Source: Mycobacterium sp. GA-1841 (lineage in GTDB: Bacteria > Actinomycetota > Actinomycetes > Mycobacteriales > Mycobacteriaceae). From it: a stretch of DNA of 64,000 nt. The translations under genes and the position numbers were made by a program. The stretch covers positions 1 to 64,000 of the forward strand of contig NZ_MBEQ01000067.1 in NCBI RefSeq assembly GCF_001954135.1. Direction: 5' to 3'. The notes under the pieces are model-generated. The model ran no database searches. It was not told where the DNA came from and saw only the letters and a program-made list of their open reading frames with translations. Below are positions 22,736 to 32,729 of the stretch, one piece after another; the first letter of the stretch is position 1, and each line of letters starts with the position of its first letter.

Positions 22736-24268
22736 CTACCCGCCTGCGGCAGAGCGCGGTTGTGGACAGCGCACGACGGGGCAGTCGAGTGCGTCCGGTA
22801 AGTGGTGGGTGGCGACGACGACAGTCCGATCGGGCGCGAACCATCCGCCCGGCGTGAGGATTTCGGTGAGGATTCGCCGGCCGTCGGCCGCATCGAGATT
22901 CTCGGTGGGTTCATCGAGCAGTACGACGGGGAAATCCGACAACAACACCCGGGCCAACAGCAGCCGGCGTCGTTGTCCGGCCGACAATGCGGTGTGGCCC
23001 CCCTCGAGCACGGTTGACAGTCCGTCGGGCAGGCGGGTCAGCCAATCGGCGAGGCCCACCTTCTCGAGTGCCCAGAGCAATTCGGAATCGGGTATGTCGC
23101 CACGGACGACGAGAAGATTGTCGCGGACCGTGGTTTCGAAGATATGCGCATCTTCGGCGAAAAACGCCGCCCGGCCCGGGGTTTCGTTCAACTTCTCGGC
23201 CAGTGCCATCAACAGCGTGGTCTTTCCCGAGCCGCTGGGTCCGATCACCGCCAACCGCCGTCCGGCGGGTAGTTCGACCGCAGGCGCCGCGGGCCGACTG
23301 CGCACCCGGTCGTCGGCTTCGGTGAGCTCCAACAGGCGCCTCGCTGCGATGCGTGACTTCGTGAGCCCGACGGCGGCATCAGGCAGCGCGGTCGTCGCTT
23401 CGAATGCCGACAACGGCAACAACATCAGCACGGCCAGGGTGGTCGGCGCGGTGGTGGTGGCCAGGGCGATGCCTGCCACGACAGCGCCCAGCACGCTGGC
23501 ACCGATGGCGATGCTGGGCATGGCCGCGGCCAGCGCTGCGGGCGCGGCGGCGCGGTCGACGGCCGTGCCCCAGTCGCGGTGGTGACGTTTCCAGTTGTCG
23601 ATCACCTGGTCCAGCCGTCCGCTCACCCGCAGTTCGGGCGCGTACTCGAGGGCGAGCATCGCCGCCGCGTCGCGGTCTGTCCTGTGTTGCACCGCAACGG
23701 TTTCTGCAGCGGTCACCGCGCGCGCGGTGATCGCCGGCGCCACCACTCCGGCGACCACGAGACACACGGCCAGTACCACAGCGGCGCTCGGCGAGATGAC
23801 CGCGATGATGACGACGGCGGCGGTGCTGAGCACGCCGGCGACGACGATGGGAAGCACGGAGCGCACCACCACGTCCGCGAGTTCGTCGACGGAACTGCCG
23901 ACCCGGGCCACGAGTTCGCCACTGGGCAGCCGCATCGCCTGGTCGTCGGGGCCGTCAGCCAGTCGGCGGTACAGTCCGGTGCGAGCATTCACCGCCGCCC
24001 GCAGCGCGGTGTCGTGTGCGGCCAGGCGCTGACAGTAGCCGAGCACACCCCGCGAGATGCCCAGGGCCCGCACCGCCACCACGGCCACGGAAAGGTCGAG
24101 GATCGGCGGCATCTGCCAGGCCCGGGTGATCAACCAGGCCGAGACGCCGGCCAACGCCAACGCGCTGCCCAGCGACAGCACGCCGAGCACACTGGCCAGG
24201 ATCAGCCGGCTCAATCGGGGTTGCAACAATTCCAGTGTCAGGCGCAGCAACGGATCACGGCGAAACAT
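22736..24268 (-). CDS. cydC: Heterodimeric ABC exporter subunit for cytochrome bd assembly, CydC
   Basis: 510 residues: an N-terminal six-helix ABC membrane domain and a C-terminal ATPase with Walker A GPSGSGKTT (near residue 350), signature LSAGQRRR and Walker B VVLLDEPTENLD. CydDC exports thiols/heme-linked reductant needed to mature cytochrome bd. ATG 24268 (MFRRDPLLRL) is preferred; a TTG four codons earlier is possible. It overlaps the end of cydD by 14 bases, so the two half-transporters are translated together. Confidence 0.93.
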   Translation of the reverse strand: MFRRDPLLRLTLELLQPRLSRLILASVLGVLSLGSALALAGVSAWLITRAWQMPPILDLSVAVVAVRALGISRGVLGYCQRLAAHDTALRAAVNARTGLYRRLADGPDDQAMRLPSGELVARVGSSVDELADVVVRSVLPIVVAGVLSTAAVVIIAVISPSAAVVLAVCLVVAGVVAPAITARAVTAAETVAVQHRTDRDAAAMLALEYAPELRVSGRLDQVIDNWKRHHRDWGTAVDRAAAPAALAAAMPSIAIGASVLGAVVAGIALATTTAPTTLAVLMLLPLSAFEATTALPDAAVGLTKSRIAARRLLELTEADDRVRSRPAAPAVELPAGRRLAVIGPSGSGKTTLLMALAEKLNETPGRAAFFAEDAHIFETTVRDNLLVVRGDIPDSELLWALEKVGLADWLTRLPDGLSTVLEGGHTALSAGQRRRLLLARVLLSDFPVVLLDEPTENLDAADGRRILTEILTPGGWFAPDRTVVVATHHLPDALDCPVVRCPQPRSAAGG

Positions 24269-25808
24269 GCGCAGCCCCAATCGTGATCACCTCGTCGCCG
24301 ATACGCAGTACCGGATCCCGGTGTCCGACCACCACGACGGTGGCGCCCGCACGAGCCCGCGCCACGATGGCCGCCAGCACGCGTTCTTCCAGGGCGGCGT
24401 CGAGATGCGCCGTGGGTTCGTCGAGCAGCAGCACCCGCGCCGACGAGCCGAGAGCGCGAGCCAAGCCGAGGCGTTGCCGTTGTCCCAGGGACAGGCCGAC
24501 GCCGCCCCGGCCGATCCGGGTATCGAGCCCCTCGGGCAGATCGGCGATGACACTGTCGAATCCGGCGTCGCGGCAGGCCAAGTCGAGATCGGCTATCGGG
24601 CCGAGCAAATCCAGGTTCTCGCGGACGGTACCCGGAATCAGCACCGGCCGGTGCGGCAGCCAGGCGACCGTACGCCACCACGCCGAGAGATCCAGGTCGT
24701 CGACCGCCACCCCGTCGACCCGCACGGAGTTCGACTCATGCGCGGCCAATCCGAGAATCGCCTGCAGTGCCGTCGATTTACCGGCGCCGTTGGGGCCGGT
24801 CAGCACCGTCACGCGACCGGGTTCGATCGCCGGTCGGTGGCCACTCAATTCGATTGTCGGTGCGGAAGCCGGCAACTGGACACTGCCTTGGGTCAAGGTA
24901 CCCGCGTCGCACAGGCTGAACGCCTCTTGTGCCGCGGTCTTCCCGTCTTGTGCGGCGTGAAATGCGGCGCCGACGCGGCGAAGCGGCCAGAACACCTCGG
25001 GGGCGAGCAGTAGGGCAGTCAGCCCGGCAGTCAATGTGATCTCGCCGTAGACCAGTCGCACGCCGACGCTGACCGCAACGAGGGCGACCCCCAGGGTGGC
25101 CAGCAGTTCCAGCACGAGCGAGGACAGAAAGGCGATCCGCAGGGTTGCCATCGCCGAACGTCGGTGTGCCGCCGCCAGTTCGGTGATGCGACGGACTGAT
25201 CCGGCGGCCCGGTCAAGCACGCGAAGGGTCGGGATACCGGCGACGAGGTCCAGTAACCGGCCCTGCATCGTGGCCATGGCGGCGAGCGCGGCCGCCGAAC
25301 GGTCGGCGGTGACGAGCCCGATCAGCACCATGAACAGCGGGATCAACGGTAGGGCGATGATCACGATTGCCGCCGCCTGCAGGTCATAGCACGCCATGGT
25401 CAGTACGGCCACCGGCGTGAGCACCGCGGCCTGCACCACCGCGGGCAGATAGCCGGTGAAATAGGGGCGTAGCCCGTCGAGACCGTGGGTGACGACGGTG
25501 GCCGCGCTGTCCCGCTGGGACGTCAATCGCCGTGGGGGAGAGGAGGTTACCGACCGCAGAACCTGACCGGACATCTCACCGATCACCGCGGTCGCGCCGC
25601 GTTGTGAGAGCCGCCCTTGCAGCCAGTGGGCCACCCCGCGCAGGCCCCAGAGCGCGGACAGCGCAAGCAGCGCGCCGCCATGGTGGGCGGCCGAGCCCGG
25701 TTCGACGATGATCCCGGCGACGATGTGGGCCAGCACGATGGCCGCGGCGATGGTGCTGACGCTGATGGTGACGCCGCAGGCCACCGCGGCCACCAGGTAG
25801 CGCCGCAA
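24255..25808 (-). CDS. cydD: Heterodimeric ABC exporter subunit for cytochrome bd assembly, CydD
   Basis: About 517 residues: membrane domain followed by an ATPase with Walker A GPNGAGKST, signature LSLGQRQRLGLARAL and Walker B VLLLDEPTAHLD. It is the partner of CydC. The start is uncertain. There is no ATG or GTG near the junction with cydB; the TTG at 25808 (LRRYLVAAV…) fits the family N-terminus but has no ribosome site, and another TTG lies inside cydB. Protein-like sequence (LNLWRALGIRG) continues upstream of 25808, so a rare start codon is possible. Confidence 0.9.
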   Translation of the reverse strand: MRRYLVAAVACGVTISVSTIAAAIVLAHIVAGIIVEPGSAAHHGGALLALSALWGLRGVAHWLQGRLSQRGATAVIGEMSGQVLRSVTSSPPRRLTSQRDSAATVVTHGLDGLRPYFTGYLPAVVQAAVLTPVAVLTMACYDLQAAAIVIIALPLIPLFMVLIGLVTADRSAAALAAMATMQGRLLDLVAGIPTLRVLDRAAGSVRRITELAAAHRRSAMATLRIAFLSSLVLELLATLGVALVAVSVGVRLVYGEITLTAGLTALLLAPEVFWPLRRVGAAFHAAQDGKTAAQEAFSLCDAGTLTQGSVQLPASAPTIELSGHRPAIEPGRVTVLTGPNGAGKSTALQAILGLAAHESNSVRVDGVAVDDLDLSAWWRTVAWLPHRPVLIPGTVRENLDLLGPIADLDLACRDAGFDSVIADLPEGLDTRIGRGGVGLSLGQRQRLGLARALGSSARVLLLDEPTAHLDAALEERVLAAIVARARAGATVVVVGHRDPVLRIGDEVITIGAAHVSP

Positions 25809-25858
25809 CGTGCCGGTGGACCCGGTGGCGCCGCGGATGCCCAGTGCGCGCCAGAGGT

Positions 25859-26899
25859 TCAGACCGACCGCCGTGACAGTCCGATGGAGGCCGGAATGCG
25901 GTCCGCTGAGATACGTTTGCGGAACACCCAGTACGTCCAACCCTGGTACACCAGCACCAGTGGCAGTAGGGTCAACGACGCCCAGCTCATGATCTTCAAG
26001 GTGTACGGCGTCGACGAACCGTTGTAGATGGTGATGCCCCACTCCGGGTTCAACGTCGACGGCAGCAGATGCGGATACATCGAACCGAACAGCAGGACCA
26101 CCACGGCGGCCACCACCACAACGGTGGCCACGAAGGCCCAACCCTCCCGCGCACGTGACCACATGAGTGCCACCGCGATCAACAGCGCGACGACGGCGGT
26201 GCCCAGCGCCAGCCAGGTCCACGGCTTACCGTGAGCCAGCTGCGTCCACAGTCCGAAGCCGCCCGCCAGCAGGATCACCGGCAGGGTGAGGATCTTGGCG
26301 AAGCGGAACGCGTCGTCACGCACGGTCCCAGAGGTTTTCAGCGCAATGAACACCGAGCCGTAGAACGCGAACAATGATGCGGTCGCCAGGCCACCGAGCA
26401 CGGTGTAGGCGTTCAGCACGTCTCCGATCGACGCGTGAACGCGATGATCGGCGTCAATCGGCAGGCCTTGCACCAAGATTGCGAAAGCGACGCCCCAGAG
26501 GATGGCCGGCAGCCAAGATCCGACCGCGATGCCGAAGTCGGCCCAGTAACGCCACTTGGTGTCGTCGACCTTGCCGCGCCACTCTATCCCCACGATGCGC
26601 AGGATCATTCCGAACAGTATCGCCAGTAGGGGAAGGTACAGGGCCGAGAACAAGGTCGCGTACCAGTTGGGGAAGGCCGCGAACATGGCTGCGCCGGCCG
26701 TGATCAGCCACACCTCGTTGGCATCCCACACCGGTCCGATCGTGTTGAGCACTGCGCGCCTACGGTTTTCCGGATCACCGTCACCGACGCCGGCCAGTGG
26801 GGCCATCAGCATGCCGACCCCGAAGTCGAAGCCCTCCAGCACCACGAAGCCGAGGAACAGTGCGGCGATGAGCAGGAACCAAAGTTCTTGGAGTCCCAT
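25859..26899 (-). CDS. cydB: Cytochrome bd oxidase subunit II
   Basis: 346 residues, eight to nine membrane helices. It pairs with CydA to form the bd-type quinol oxidase that reduces oxygen in the plasma membrane at low oxygen. The N-terminal family motif FVVLEGFDFGVGML and the block GPVWDANEVWLI are intact. It follows cydA with a 15-base gap on the minus strand and precedes cydDC, so oxidase and assembly exporter are one operon, as in M. tuberculosis Rv1620c-Rv1623c. Confidence 0.96.
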   Translation of the reverse strand: MGLQELWFLLIAALFLGFVVLEGFDFGVGMLMAPLAGVGDGDPENRRRAVLNTIGPVWDANEVWLITAGAAMFAAFPNWYATLFSALYLPLLAILFGMILRIVGIEWRGKVDDTKWRYWADFGIAVGSWLPAILWGVAFAILVQGLPIDADHRVHASIGDVLNAYTVLGGLATASLFAFYGSVFIALKTSGTVRDDAFRFAKILTLPVILLAGGFGLWTQLAHGKPWTWLALGTAVVALLIAVALMWSRAREGWAFVATVVVVAAVVVLLFGSMYPHLLPSTLNPEWGITIYNGSSTPYTLKIMSWASLTLLPLVLVYQGWTYWVFRKRISADRIPASIGLSRRSV

Positions 26900-26914
26900 C
26901 TGCGATCAGTCCTC

Positions 26915-28408
26915 TCAGTACGCGAAAGACAAGGGGGCAGAATCCTCTTCCCCGGGCGGCTTGGGCGGCGCGGGCTCGGAGTCGTGTTCCAATGGACCTT
27001 CGACCACGTAGCGGCGCATCAACCAGAACCAGATGACCGCGAGCACACCGTAGAGCAGGGTGAACACGGCGAGCGAGAAGAACACCGTGCCCGCGGAGTG
27101 ATCCGAAACGCCTTGTTGCACGGTCAACCGCACCATCTGGTCACCGGTGGGGTTGGGGACCACCACCCAGGGTTGGCGGCCCATTTCGGTGAACACCCAG
27201 CCGGCGGAGTTGGCCAAAAACGGTGTCGGCAAGGTGATCAGGGCGGCGAGGCCGAACCATTTCTGGTCGGGGAGCCGGCGTCCCCGGGTGAGCCACAGCG
27301 CCACCAGCGCGAAGGCCAACGGGATCAGCATGAGACCGATCATCGCCCGGAACGACCAGTAGGTGACGAACAGGTTCGGCCGGTAGTCGCCTGGGCCGAA
27401 ACGTGATTCGAAATCCCGCTGCAGGTCGTTGACACCTTCGAGGGTGACACCGCTGAACTTGCCTTCGGCCAGGAAGGGCAGGACGTAGGGAACCTCGAGA
27501 ACGTGGGTCACACTGGCGCAGTTGTTGTGTGTGCCGACGGTCAGGATCGAAAAATTCGGGTCGGTCTGGGTGTCACACAAGGATTCGGCCGAGGCCATCT
27601 TCATCGGCTGCTGGACGAACATCAACTTGCCCTGAACATCGCCGGTGAAGAACAGCACCACCACGGCCGCCAGCGCCACCATGCTGCCCAGGATCGTTGC
27701 CGGCCGGTACATCCCGGCGGAGTCATTGGCGGTCTCGGCGTCGATCGCATCCGCGTCGTCGGCCCGGACCGCCCTGCGTCGGTCACGCACCATCAGCCAG
27801 GCACTGACCGCGGCGACGAACGTTCCTGCTGTCAGCAGCGCCCCGCCGATGACGTGCAGCACTGCCCAGATGGCGGTGTTGTTGCTCAGCAGGGCGCCGA
27901 AATCGACGAGCTCCGCGCGTCCGGACTCCGGGTTGAACCGGGCTCCGACCGGATGCTGCATGAATGAGTTGGCCGCGATGATGAAGTACGCGGATGCGTT
28001 GACCGCGAAGGCCACCATCCAGATGCAGAACAGATGGACGGCACGCGGTAGCCGGGTCCAGCCGAAGATCCACAGACCGATGAAGGTGGACTCGACGAAG
28101 AAGGCGACGAGACCCTCGAAGGCCAACGGCGCTCCGAAGATGTCACCGACGAACCGGGAGTATTCGCTCCAGTTCATGCCGAACTGGAATTCCTGCACGA
28201 TGCCGGTCGCCACACCGATGGCGAAGTTGATCAGGAAGAGCTTGCCGAAGAACCGGGTCAGTCGATACCAGTGGTCGTTCCCCGTCACCATCCACGCGGT
28301 CTGCATGACGGCGATCAGCGGTGCCAATCCGATCGTCAGCGGAACGAAGATGAAGTGGTAGACGGTGGTGATTCCGAACTGCCACCGTGACACGTCCAAA
28401 GCGTCCAT
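26915..28408 (-). CDS. cydA: Cytochrome bd oxidase subunit I
   Basis: 497 residues, nine membrane helices, carrying hemes b558, b595 and d. The heme ligand His18 (TTVYHFIFV), the proton-path Glu region (FFVESTFIGLW), HPVGAR and the quinol-loop motif EMGRQPW are present. A long loop between helices VI and VII contains two Cys (SLCDTQ, NNCASV). The C-terminus is a Pro/Glu-rich tail. It is the first gene of the cydABDC operon; the promoter lies in the 85 bases before it. Confidence 0.96.
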   Translation of the reverse strand: MDALDVSRWQFGITTVYHFIFVPLTIGLAPLIAVMQTAWMVTGNDHWYRLTRFFGKLFLINFAIGVATGIVQEFQFGMNWSEYSRFVGDIFGAPLAFEGLVAFFVESTFIGLWIFGWTRLPRAVHLFCIWMVAFAVNASAYFIIAANSFMQHPVGARFNPESGRAELVDFGALLSNNTAIWAVLHVIGGALLTAGTFVAAVSAWLMVRDRRRAVRADDADAIDAETANDSAGMYRPATILGSMVALAAVVVLFFTGDVQGKLMFVQQPMKMASAESLCDTQTDPNFSILTVGTHNNCASVTHVLEVPYVLPFLAEGKFSGVTLEGVNDLQRDFESRFGPGDYRPNLFVTYWSFRAMIGLMLIPLAFALVALWLTRGRRLPDQKWFGLAALITLPTPFLANSAGWVFTEMGRQPWVVVPNPTGDQMVRLTVQQGVSDHSAGTVFFSLAVFTLLYGVLAVIWFWLMRRYVVEGPLEHDSEPAPPKPPGEEDSAPLSFAY

Positions 28409-28492
28409 CTGGCCCTACTTTCGAGGTCTCAGATCAATCTACGACGGAGTGTAGTAGAGAATCGGACACCGACCGCTCGCCTCGACGGTGTG

Positions 28493-29083
28493 TTACGTCA
28501 CGGTGGGCGCCTGCGGTGAGAGCGCCGCGTCGAGCTTCTTGGCGTCGCTGCGAATTCCGAAGGCCGAGATGACCTCGAGCACACCCACGACGACCAGGAT
28601 GACGCCGGTGACCTGAGTGAGGGCGACCAGACCCTCCAACGGGGCAACGAACATGATGATGCCGGCGATGACGCTGACGACGCCGACGATGATCTCCCAG
28701 ATGCGTCCCGGCAGGGAGCTGTCGCCGATGGCCGACATCGCCGTCGCCACACCGCGGAAGATGAAGCCGACGCCGATCCAGATCGCCAGCAACTGCACCG
28801 AGTTCTCCAGGTTGACGAAGCACAGCACGGCCAGCACGAGCGCGGCCGCGCCACCGATGAACAGCAGTACCCGGCCCCCGACCGACGAGCGGAGGCTGAA
28901 TGCCAGGACCAGCTGCGAGATACCGGTGATCAGCAGGTAGGCGCCGAAGAATATGGCCGTGACGAAGATTGCCGCTCCGGGACGGATGAAGACGAGGATG
29001 CCCAGGACGATGGCGAGGATGCCGGTGACCAATGCCGTCTTCCACAGATGAGGCAACAGGCTTGGGGCAGCGGTGGTTTCCAT
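28493..29083 (-). CDS. DUF308 (HdeD-like) membrane protein
   Basis: 196 residues with six short hydrophobic helices arranged in pairs (for example LVTGILAIVLGILVFIRPG, VIAGIIMFVAP), the DUF308 pattern seen in HdeD of E. coli. HdeD is linked to acid resistance; the mycobacterial role is unknown. ATG 29083 is used; an upstream ATG adds only six residues. It is followed 85 bases later by cydA on the same strand and diverges from the amino-acid binding protein. Confidence 0.82.
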   Translation of the reverse strand: METTAAPSLLPHLWKTALVTGILAIVLGILVFIRPGAAIFVTAIFFGAYLLITGISQLVLAFSLRSSVGGRVLLFIGGAAALVLAVLCFVNLENSVQLLAIWIGVGFIFRGVATAMSAIGDSSLPGRIWEIIVGVVSVIAGIIMFVAPLEGLVALTQVTGVILVVVGVLEVISAFGIRSDAKKLDAALSPQAPTVT

Positions 29084-29257
29084 GCCCGAAGTGTGGCACA
29101 CTGTGCGGCCCTGAACACGGATTTCACGGTACGGCTGTGGCGCCGATGCGTGGTCGTTAATGTTCGGTTACCGGCGCTGCACACCCGGCCCGGGGCCGTT
29201 AACGTCTCCGATTCGGAGGCGACGGACCGTGGCCGCAGACTGAGAAAAGAGGCAATC

Positions 29258-30175
29258 GTGACAGTTGGACGACAGCCCCGTCGGCGCAGGATTTGGCGTT
29301 CTGCGATGGTGCTCGCCGCGAGCGGTGCACTGGTGATGTCGGGTTGTGCCACCAACACCGATTCCAGCGGACCGGCCGCCGAGACCACCGCCGCGAAAGT
29401 GGACAAGGTCGATTCGATTGCCGGCTCCGTGCCGGAGCCGATCAAATCGAGCGGGAAGCTCATCGTCGGCACCGACCCGTCGTACCCGCCGAACGAATTC
29501 AAGGACCCCAGCGGCAAGATCATCGGCTTCGACGTCGATCTGATGAATGCCGTCGCCGCCACACTGGGACTCACGCCGGAATATCGGGCCTCGTTGTTCG
29601 ACAAGATCATCCCGTCCGTTCAGGGTGGCAACTACAACCTCGGGATGTCCTCGTTCACCGATTCCAAGGAGCGTGAACAGCAGGTCGACTTCGTCACCTA
29701 CTTCAACGCCGGTTCGGCATGGGCGCAGAAGGTCGGTGCCGGCATCAACCCGGACGACGCGTGCGGTAAGAAGATCGCCGTGCAGACCGCGACCGTGCAG
29801 GACACCGAGGAAATGCCGGCCCGTAACCAGAAGTGTGCCGCAGCGGGTAAGCCCGCGATCAACGTCGTCAAGTTCGACGATCAGACTGCGGCCACCAGCG
29901 CGGTCATGTTGGGCCAGGCTGATGCGATGTCCGCCGACTCGCCGGTGACCACCTACGCGATCAAGCAGAGCGAGGGCAAACTAGAGGCCGCGGGGGAGAT
30001 CTTCGACTCCGCGCCCTACGGCTGGGCGGTGCAGAAGAATTCACCGCTGGCCCAATCCCTCAAACAGGCCCTTGAGCATCTCATCGACAGCGGCGCGTAC
30101 AAGCAGATCGCCGCGAACTGGGGCGCCGAGAACGGCATGATCGACAAACCGGTCATCAACGGCGCAGTCAGCTGA
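29258..30175 (+). CDS. Polar amino acid ABC transporter, substrate-binding lipoprotein
   Basis: 305 residues. A basic N-region and hydrophobic segment lead to the lipobox MSGC with Cys30, so it should be lipid-anchored outside the membrane. The mature part is a type II periplasmic binding fold of the SBP_bac_3 family: LIVGTDPSYPPNEF, IIGFDVDLMNAVA, MSSFTDSKEREQQVDF. The family binds Gln, Glu, Arg or similar; the exact ligand cannot be read. GTG 29258 follows GAAAAGAGG. It is first in an operon with permease and ATPase. Confidence 0.93.
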   Translation: MTVGRQPRRRRIWRSAMVLAASGALVMSGCATNTDSSGPAAETTAAKVDKVDSIAGSVPEPIKSSGKLIVGTDPSYPPNEFKDPSGKIIGFDVDLMNAVAATLGLTPEYRASLFDKIIPSVQGGNYNLGMSSFTDSKEREQQVDFVTYFNAGSAWAQKVGAGINPDDACGKKIAVQTATVQDTEEMPARNQKCAAAGKPAINVVKFDDQTAATSAVMLGQADAMSADSPVTTYAIKQSEGKLEAAGEIFDSAPYGWAVQKNSPLAQSLKQALEHLIDSGAYKQIAANWGAENGMIDKPVINGAVS

Positions 30176-30182
30176 GTTGCCG

Positions 30183-31085
30183 ATGACCGAGGGATCGCCG
30201 CCACCCGCCATCGACGCTGTCCCGCTGCGGCATCCGTGGCGGTGGGTGGCGGCAGCGGTCATCCTGATCCTGCTCGCCCTCTTCGTCTACGGTGCGGCGA
30301 CCAACGAGGCCTACGGGTGGGATACCTACGTCAAGTACCTTTTCGACAAACGCATCTCGCAAGCCGCCTGGAACACGCTGCAACTGACCATCTACTCGAT
30401 GGTGTTGGCCCTTGTCCTCGGCGTGCTCCTCGCCGTGATGCGGCTGTCGCCCAATCCGGTGCTCAAGGCCGTGTCGTGGACATATCTGTGGATCTTCCGT
30501 GGCACCCCGATCTACGTGCAGTTGGTGCTCTGGGGCCTGGTCCCGGTGATCTACCAGAACATTCAGCTCGGCGTCCCGTTCGGCCCGCGGCTGTTCGAGT
30601 TCAGCCTGTCCGATCCGAATGTGTTCTGGCTGGCGGTGCTCGGCCTGGGGCTCAACGAGGCGGCCTATATGGCCGAGATCATCCGGGGCGGCATCAATTC
30701 GGTTCCCGAGGGGCAGACGGAAGCCTCGGTGGCGCTGGGCATGTCATGGGGAAAAACCATGCGGCGCACCGTGCTTCCGCAGGCGATGCGGGTGATCATC
30801 CCGCCGACGGGCAATGAGTTCATCAGCATGCTCAAGACCACCTCGCTCGTCACGGCAGTTCCCTACAGCTTCGAGTTGTACGGCCGCTCAAAGGATATCG
30901 GGGTGGCCCTGTTTCAGCCCGTGCCGTTGCTCCTGGTGGCCTCCACCTGGTATCTGGCGATCACCAGCGTCCTGATGGTCGGTCAGTACTACCTAGAGCG
31001 GTATTACGCCCGCGGCGCGTCGCGCAAGTTGACGTCCAAGCAGTTGGAAGCCCTGGCCAGGGCACAGATGGGAGAGACGCCGTGA
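30183..31085 (+). CDS. Polar amino acid ABC transporter, permease
   Basis: 300 residues with five membrane helices in the HisM/GlnP-type domain (about 60-290). Present are the N-terminal family pattern [30 protein letters not shown] and the EAA loop [28 protein letters not shown] that docks on the ATPase. The ATG at 30183 is chosen over a TTG two codons upstream. It is 7 bases from the binding-protein gene and overlaps the ATPase gene by 4 bases. Confidence 0.94.
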   Translation: MTEGSPPPAIDAVPLRHPWRWVAAAVILILLALFVYGAATNEAYGWDTYVKYLFDKRISQAAWNTLQLTIYSMVLALVLGVLLAVMRLSPNPVLKAVSWTYLWIFRGTPIYVQLVLWGLVPVIYQNIQLGVPFGPRLFEFSLSDPNVFWLAVLGLGLNEAAYMAEIIRGGINSVPEGQTEASVALGMSWGKTMRRTVLPQAMRVIIPPTGNEFISMLKTTSLVTAVPYSFELYGRSKDIGVALFQPVPLLLVASTWYLAITSVLMVGQYYLERYYARGASRKLTSKQLEALARAQMGETP

Positions 31086-31852
31086 CCGCCGCCGAACCGA
31101 TGGTGCGGGCCGAGCGCGTGTGCAAGAACTTCGGTGCCCTGCACGTCCTCAAGGGGGTCACCCTCGACGTCGGCAAGGGCGAGGTGTTGTGCATGGTGGG
31201 CCCGTCGGGCTCGGGCAAGTCGACGTTCCTGCGCTGTATCAATCATCTTGAGCAGGTCAATGCCGGCCGACTCTACGTCGACGGAGAACTCGTCGGCTAT
31301 CACGAACGCGGGGGCAAGCTCCACGAAATGGCTCCCCGCGAAGCGGCCCGGCAACGCCGGGACATCGGCATGGTGTTTCAGCACTTCAACCTGTTCCCGC
31401 ACCGTACGGCACTGGAGAACATCATCGAGGCGCCCATCCAGGTCAAGAAGGTGAAAAAGGACGCCGCCGTGGCGCGGGCAAGAGATCTGCTGGACCAGGT
31501 GGGACTGGCGGCCAAGGCCGATGCCTATCCGGCGCAGCTGTCAGGCGGTCAGCAGCAGCGGGTCGCGATCGCCAGGGCACTGGCGATGAACCCCAAGCTG
31601 ATGCTGTTCGACGAGCCGACCTCGGCGTTGGATCCCGAGCTGGTCGGGGAGGTGCTGACCGTCATCAAGCGGCTCGCCGGTGAGGGAATGACCATGGTGG
31701 TGGTGACCCACGAGATGGGGTTCGCCCGTGAAGTGGCCGACAAATTGGTGTTCATGGACGGCGGCGTCGTGGTGGAGTCCGGCCCGCCGCGCGAGGTGAT
31801 GAGCAACCCCAAACATGAACGCACAAAGGAGTTTCTGTCGAAGGTGATGTAG
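31082..31852 (+). CDS. Polar amino acid ABC transporter, ATP-binding protein
   Basis: 256 residues. Walker [11 protein letters not shown]-loop [10 protein letters not shown], signature [15 protein letters not shown], Walker [15 protein letters not shown] and H-loop THEMGFA give a complete GlnQ-type ATPase. A short insertion after Walker A ([20 protein letters not shown]) is common in this subfamily. The GTG start overlaps the permease stop (GTGA). This completes a three-gene uptake system. Confidence 0.95.
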   Translation: MTAAEPMVRAERVCKNFGALHVLKGVTLDVGKGEVLCMVGPSGSGKSTFLRCINHLEQVNAGRLYVDGELVGYHERGGKLHEMAPREAARQRRDIGMVFQHFNLFPHRTALENIIEAPIQVKKVKKDAAVARARDLLDQVGLAAKADAYPAQLSGGQQQRVAIARALAMNPKLMLFDEPTSALDPELVGEVLTVIKRLAGEGMTMVVVTHEMGFAREVADKLVFMDGGVVVESGPPREVMSNPKHERTKEFLSKVM

Positions 31853-31862
31853 CGTCGGAGGG

Positions 31863-32720
31863 GTGACTCGTGCACGCGCTGACGTCTTCGTCGCGGCGGA
31901 CGAACTTCGTGAACGCCTCGCCTCCGGCAGCCCCGTCACGCTGCTGGACGTCCGCTGGACCCTCGCGGAACCGAACGGCCGGCCGGCATATCTCAACGGT
32001 CATCTGCCCGGCGCGGTATATGTCTCGCTCGACGAGGACCTCAGTGATCACCGTGTCACCGGCCGCGGACGTCATCCGCTGCCGTCCGGGACCGACCTGC
32101 AGGCAGCAGCCCGGCGCTGGGGAGTACGCACCGGTGTGCCCACCGTCGTCTACGACGATTGGAACCGTGCCGGCTCGGCCCGGGCCTGGTGGGTGCTGAC
32201 CGCGGCCGGCATCGACGACGTGCAGATTCTCGACGGCGGTCTGGCGGCCTGGTCGGCCGCCGGTGGCATCGTGCAGTCGGGCGAGGTCACGCCCGAGGCC
32301 GGTGATGTCGAGGTCCGCCACGAAAACCTGTACCGCGGGGCCCGCCGCACCCTGACGGCCGAGGAGATTCCCGCCGGGGCAGACGTGCTGCTGGATGCCC
32401 GCGCGCCGGAACGGTTCCGCGGAGACGTCGAACCCGTCGATCCGGTGGCCGGCCACATCCCCGGGGCGGTCAACCTGCCCAGTACCGAACTGCTGGCCGA
32501 GGACGGCAGGCTTGTCCCGGAGGGCCGACTGCAGGCCCTGTTGGCGGATCGAGGTGTGGCAGGCAGCGCCGCTGTCGGCGCGTACTGCGGGTCAGGTGTC
32601 ACCGCGGCGCTGGCGGTGGCCGCCCTGGCTGCCGCCGGAGTCGACGCTGCGCTGTATCCCGGGTCGTGGTCCGAGTGGACATCGAATCCGCAGCGGCCCG
32701 TGGCGCAGGGACCGAGTTAG
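31863..32720 (+). CDS. Sulfurtransferase, 3-mercaptopyruvate type
   Basis: 285 residues with two rhodanese domains; only the second is catalytic. The active loop is YCGSGVTA with Cys242. CG(S/T)GVT is the pattern of 3-mercaptopyruvate sulfurtransferases, whereas thiosulfate sulfurtransferases have CRKGVT, so I favour the former. The inactive first domain has DDWNRAGSA in place of the Cys loop. It begins 10 bases after the ABC ATPase gene and may be co-transcribed, consistent with uptake of a sulfur amino acid (inference). Confidence 0.88.
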   Translation: MTRARADVFVAADELRERLASGSPVTLLDVRWTLAEPNGRPAYLNGHLPGAVYVSLDEDLSDHRVTGRGRHPLPSGTDLQAAARRWGVRTGVPTVVYDDWNRAGSARAWWVLTAAGIDDVQILDGGLAAWSAAGGIVQSGEVTPEAGDVEVRHENLYRGARRTLTAEEIPAGADVLLDARAPERFRGDVEPVDPVAGHIPGAVNLPSTELLAEDGRLVPEGRLQALLADRGVAGSAAVGAYCGSGVTAALAVAALAAAGVDAALYPGSWSEWTSNPQRPVAQGPS

Positions 32721-32729
32721 CCTGGGCAA

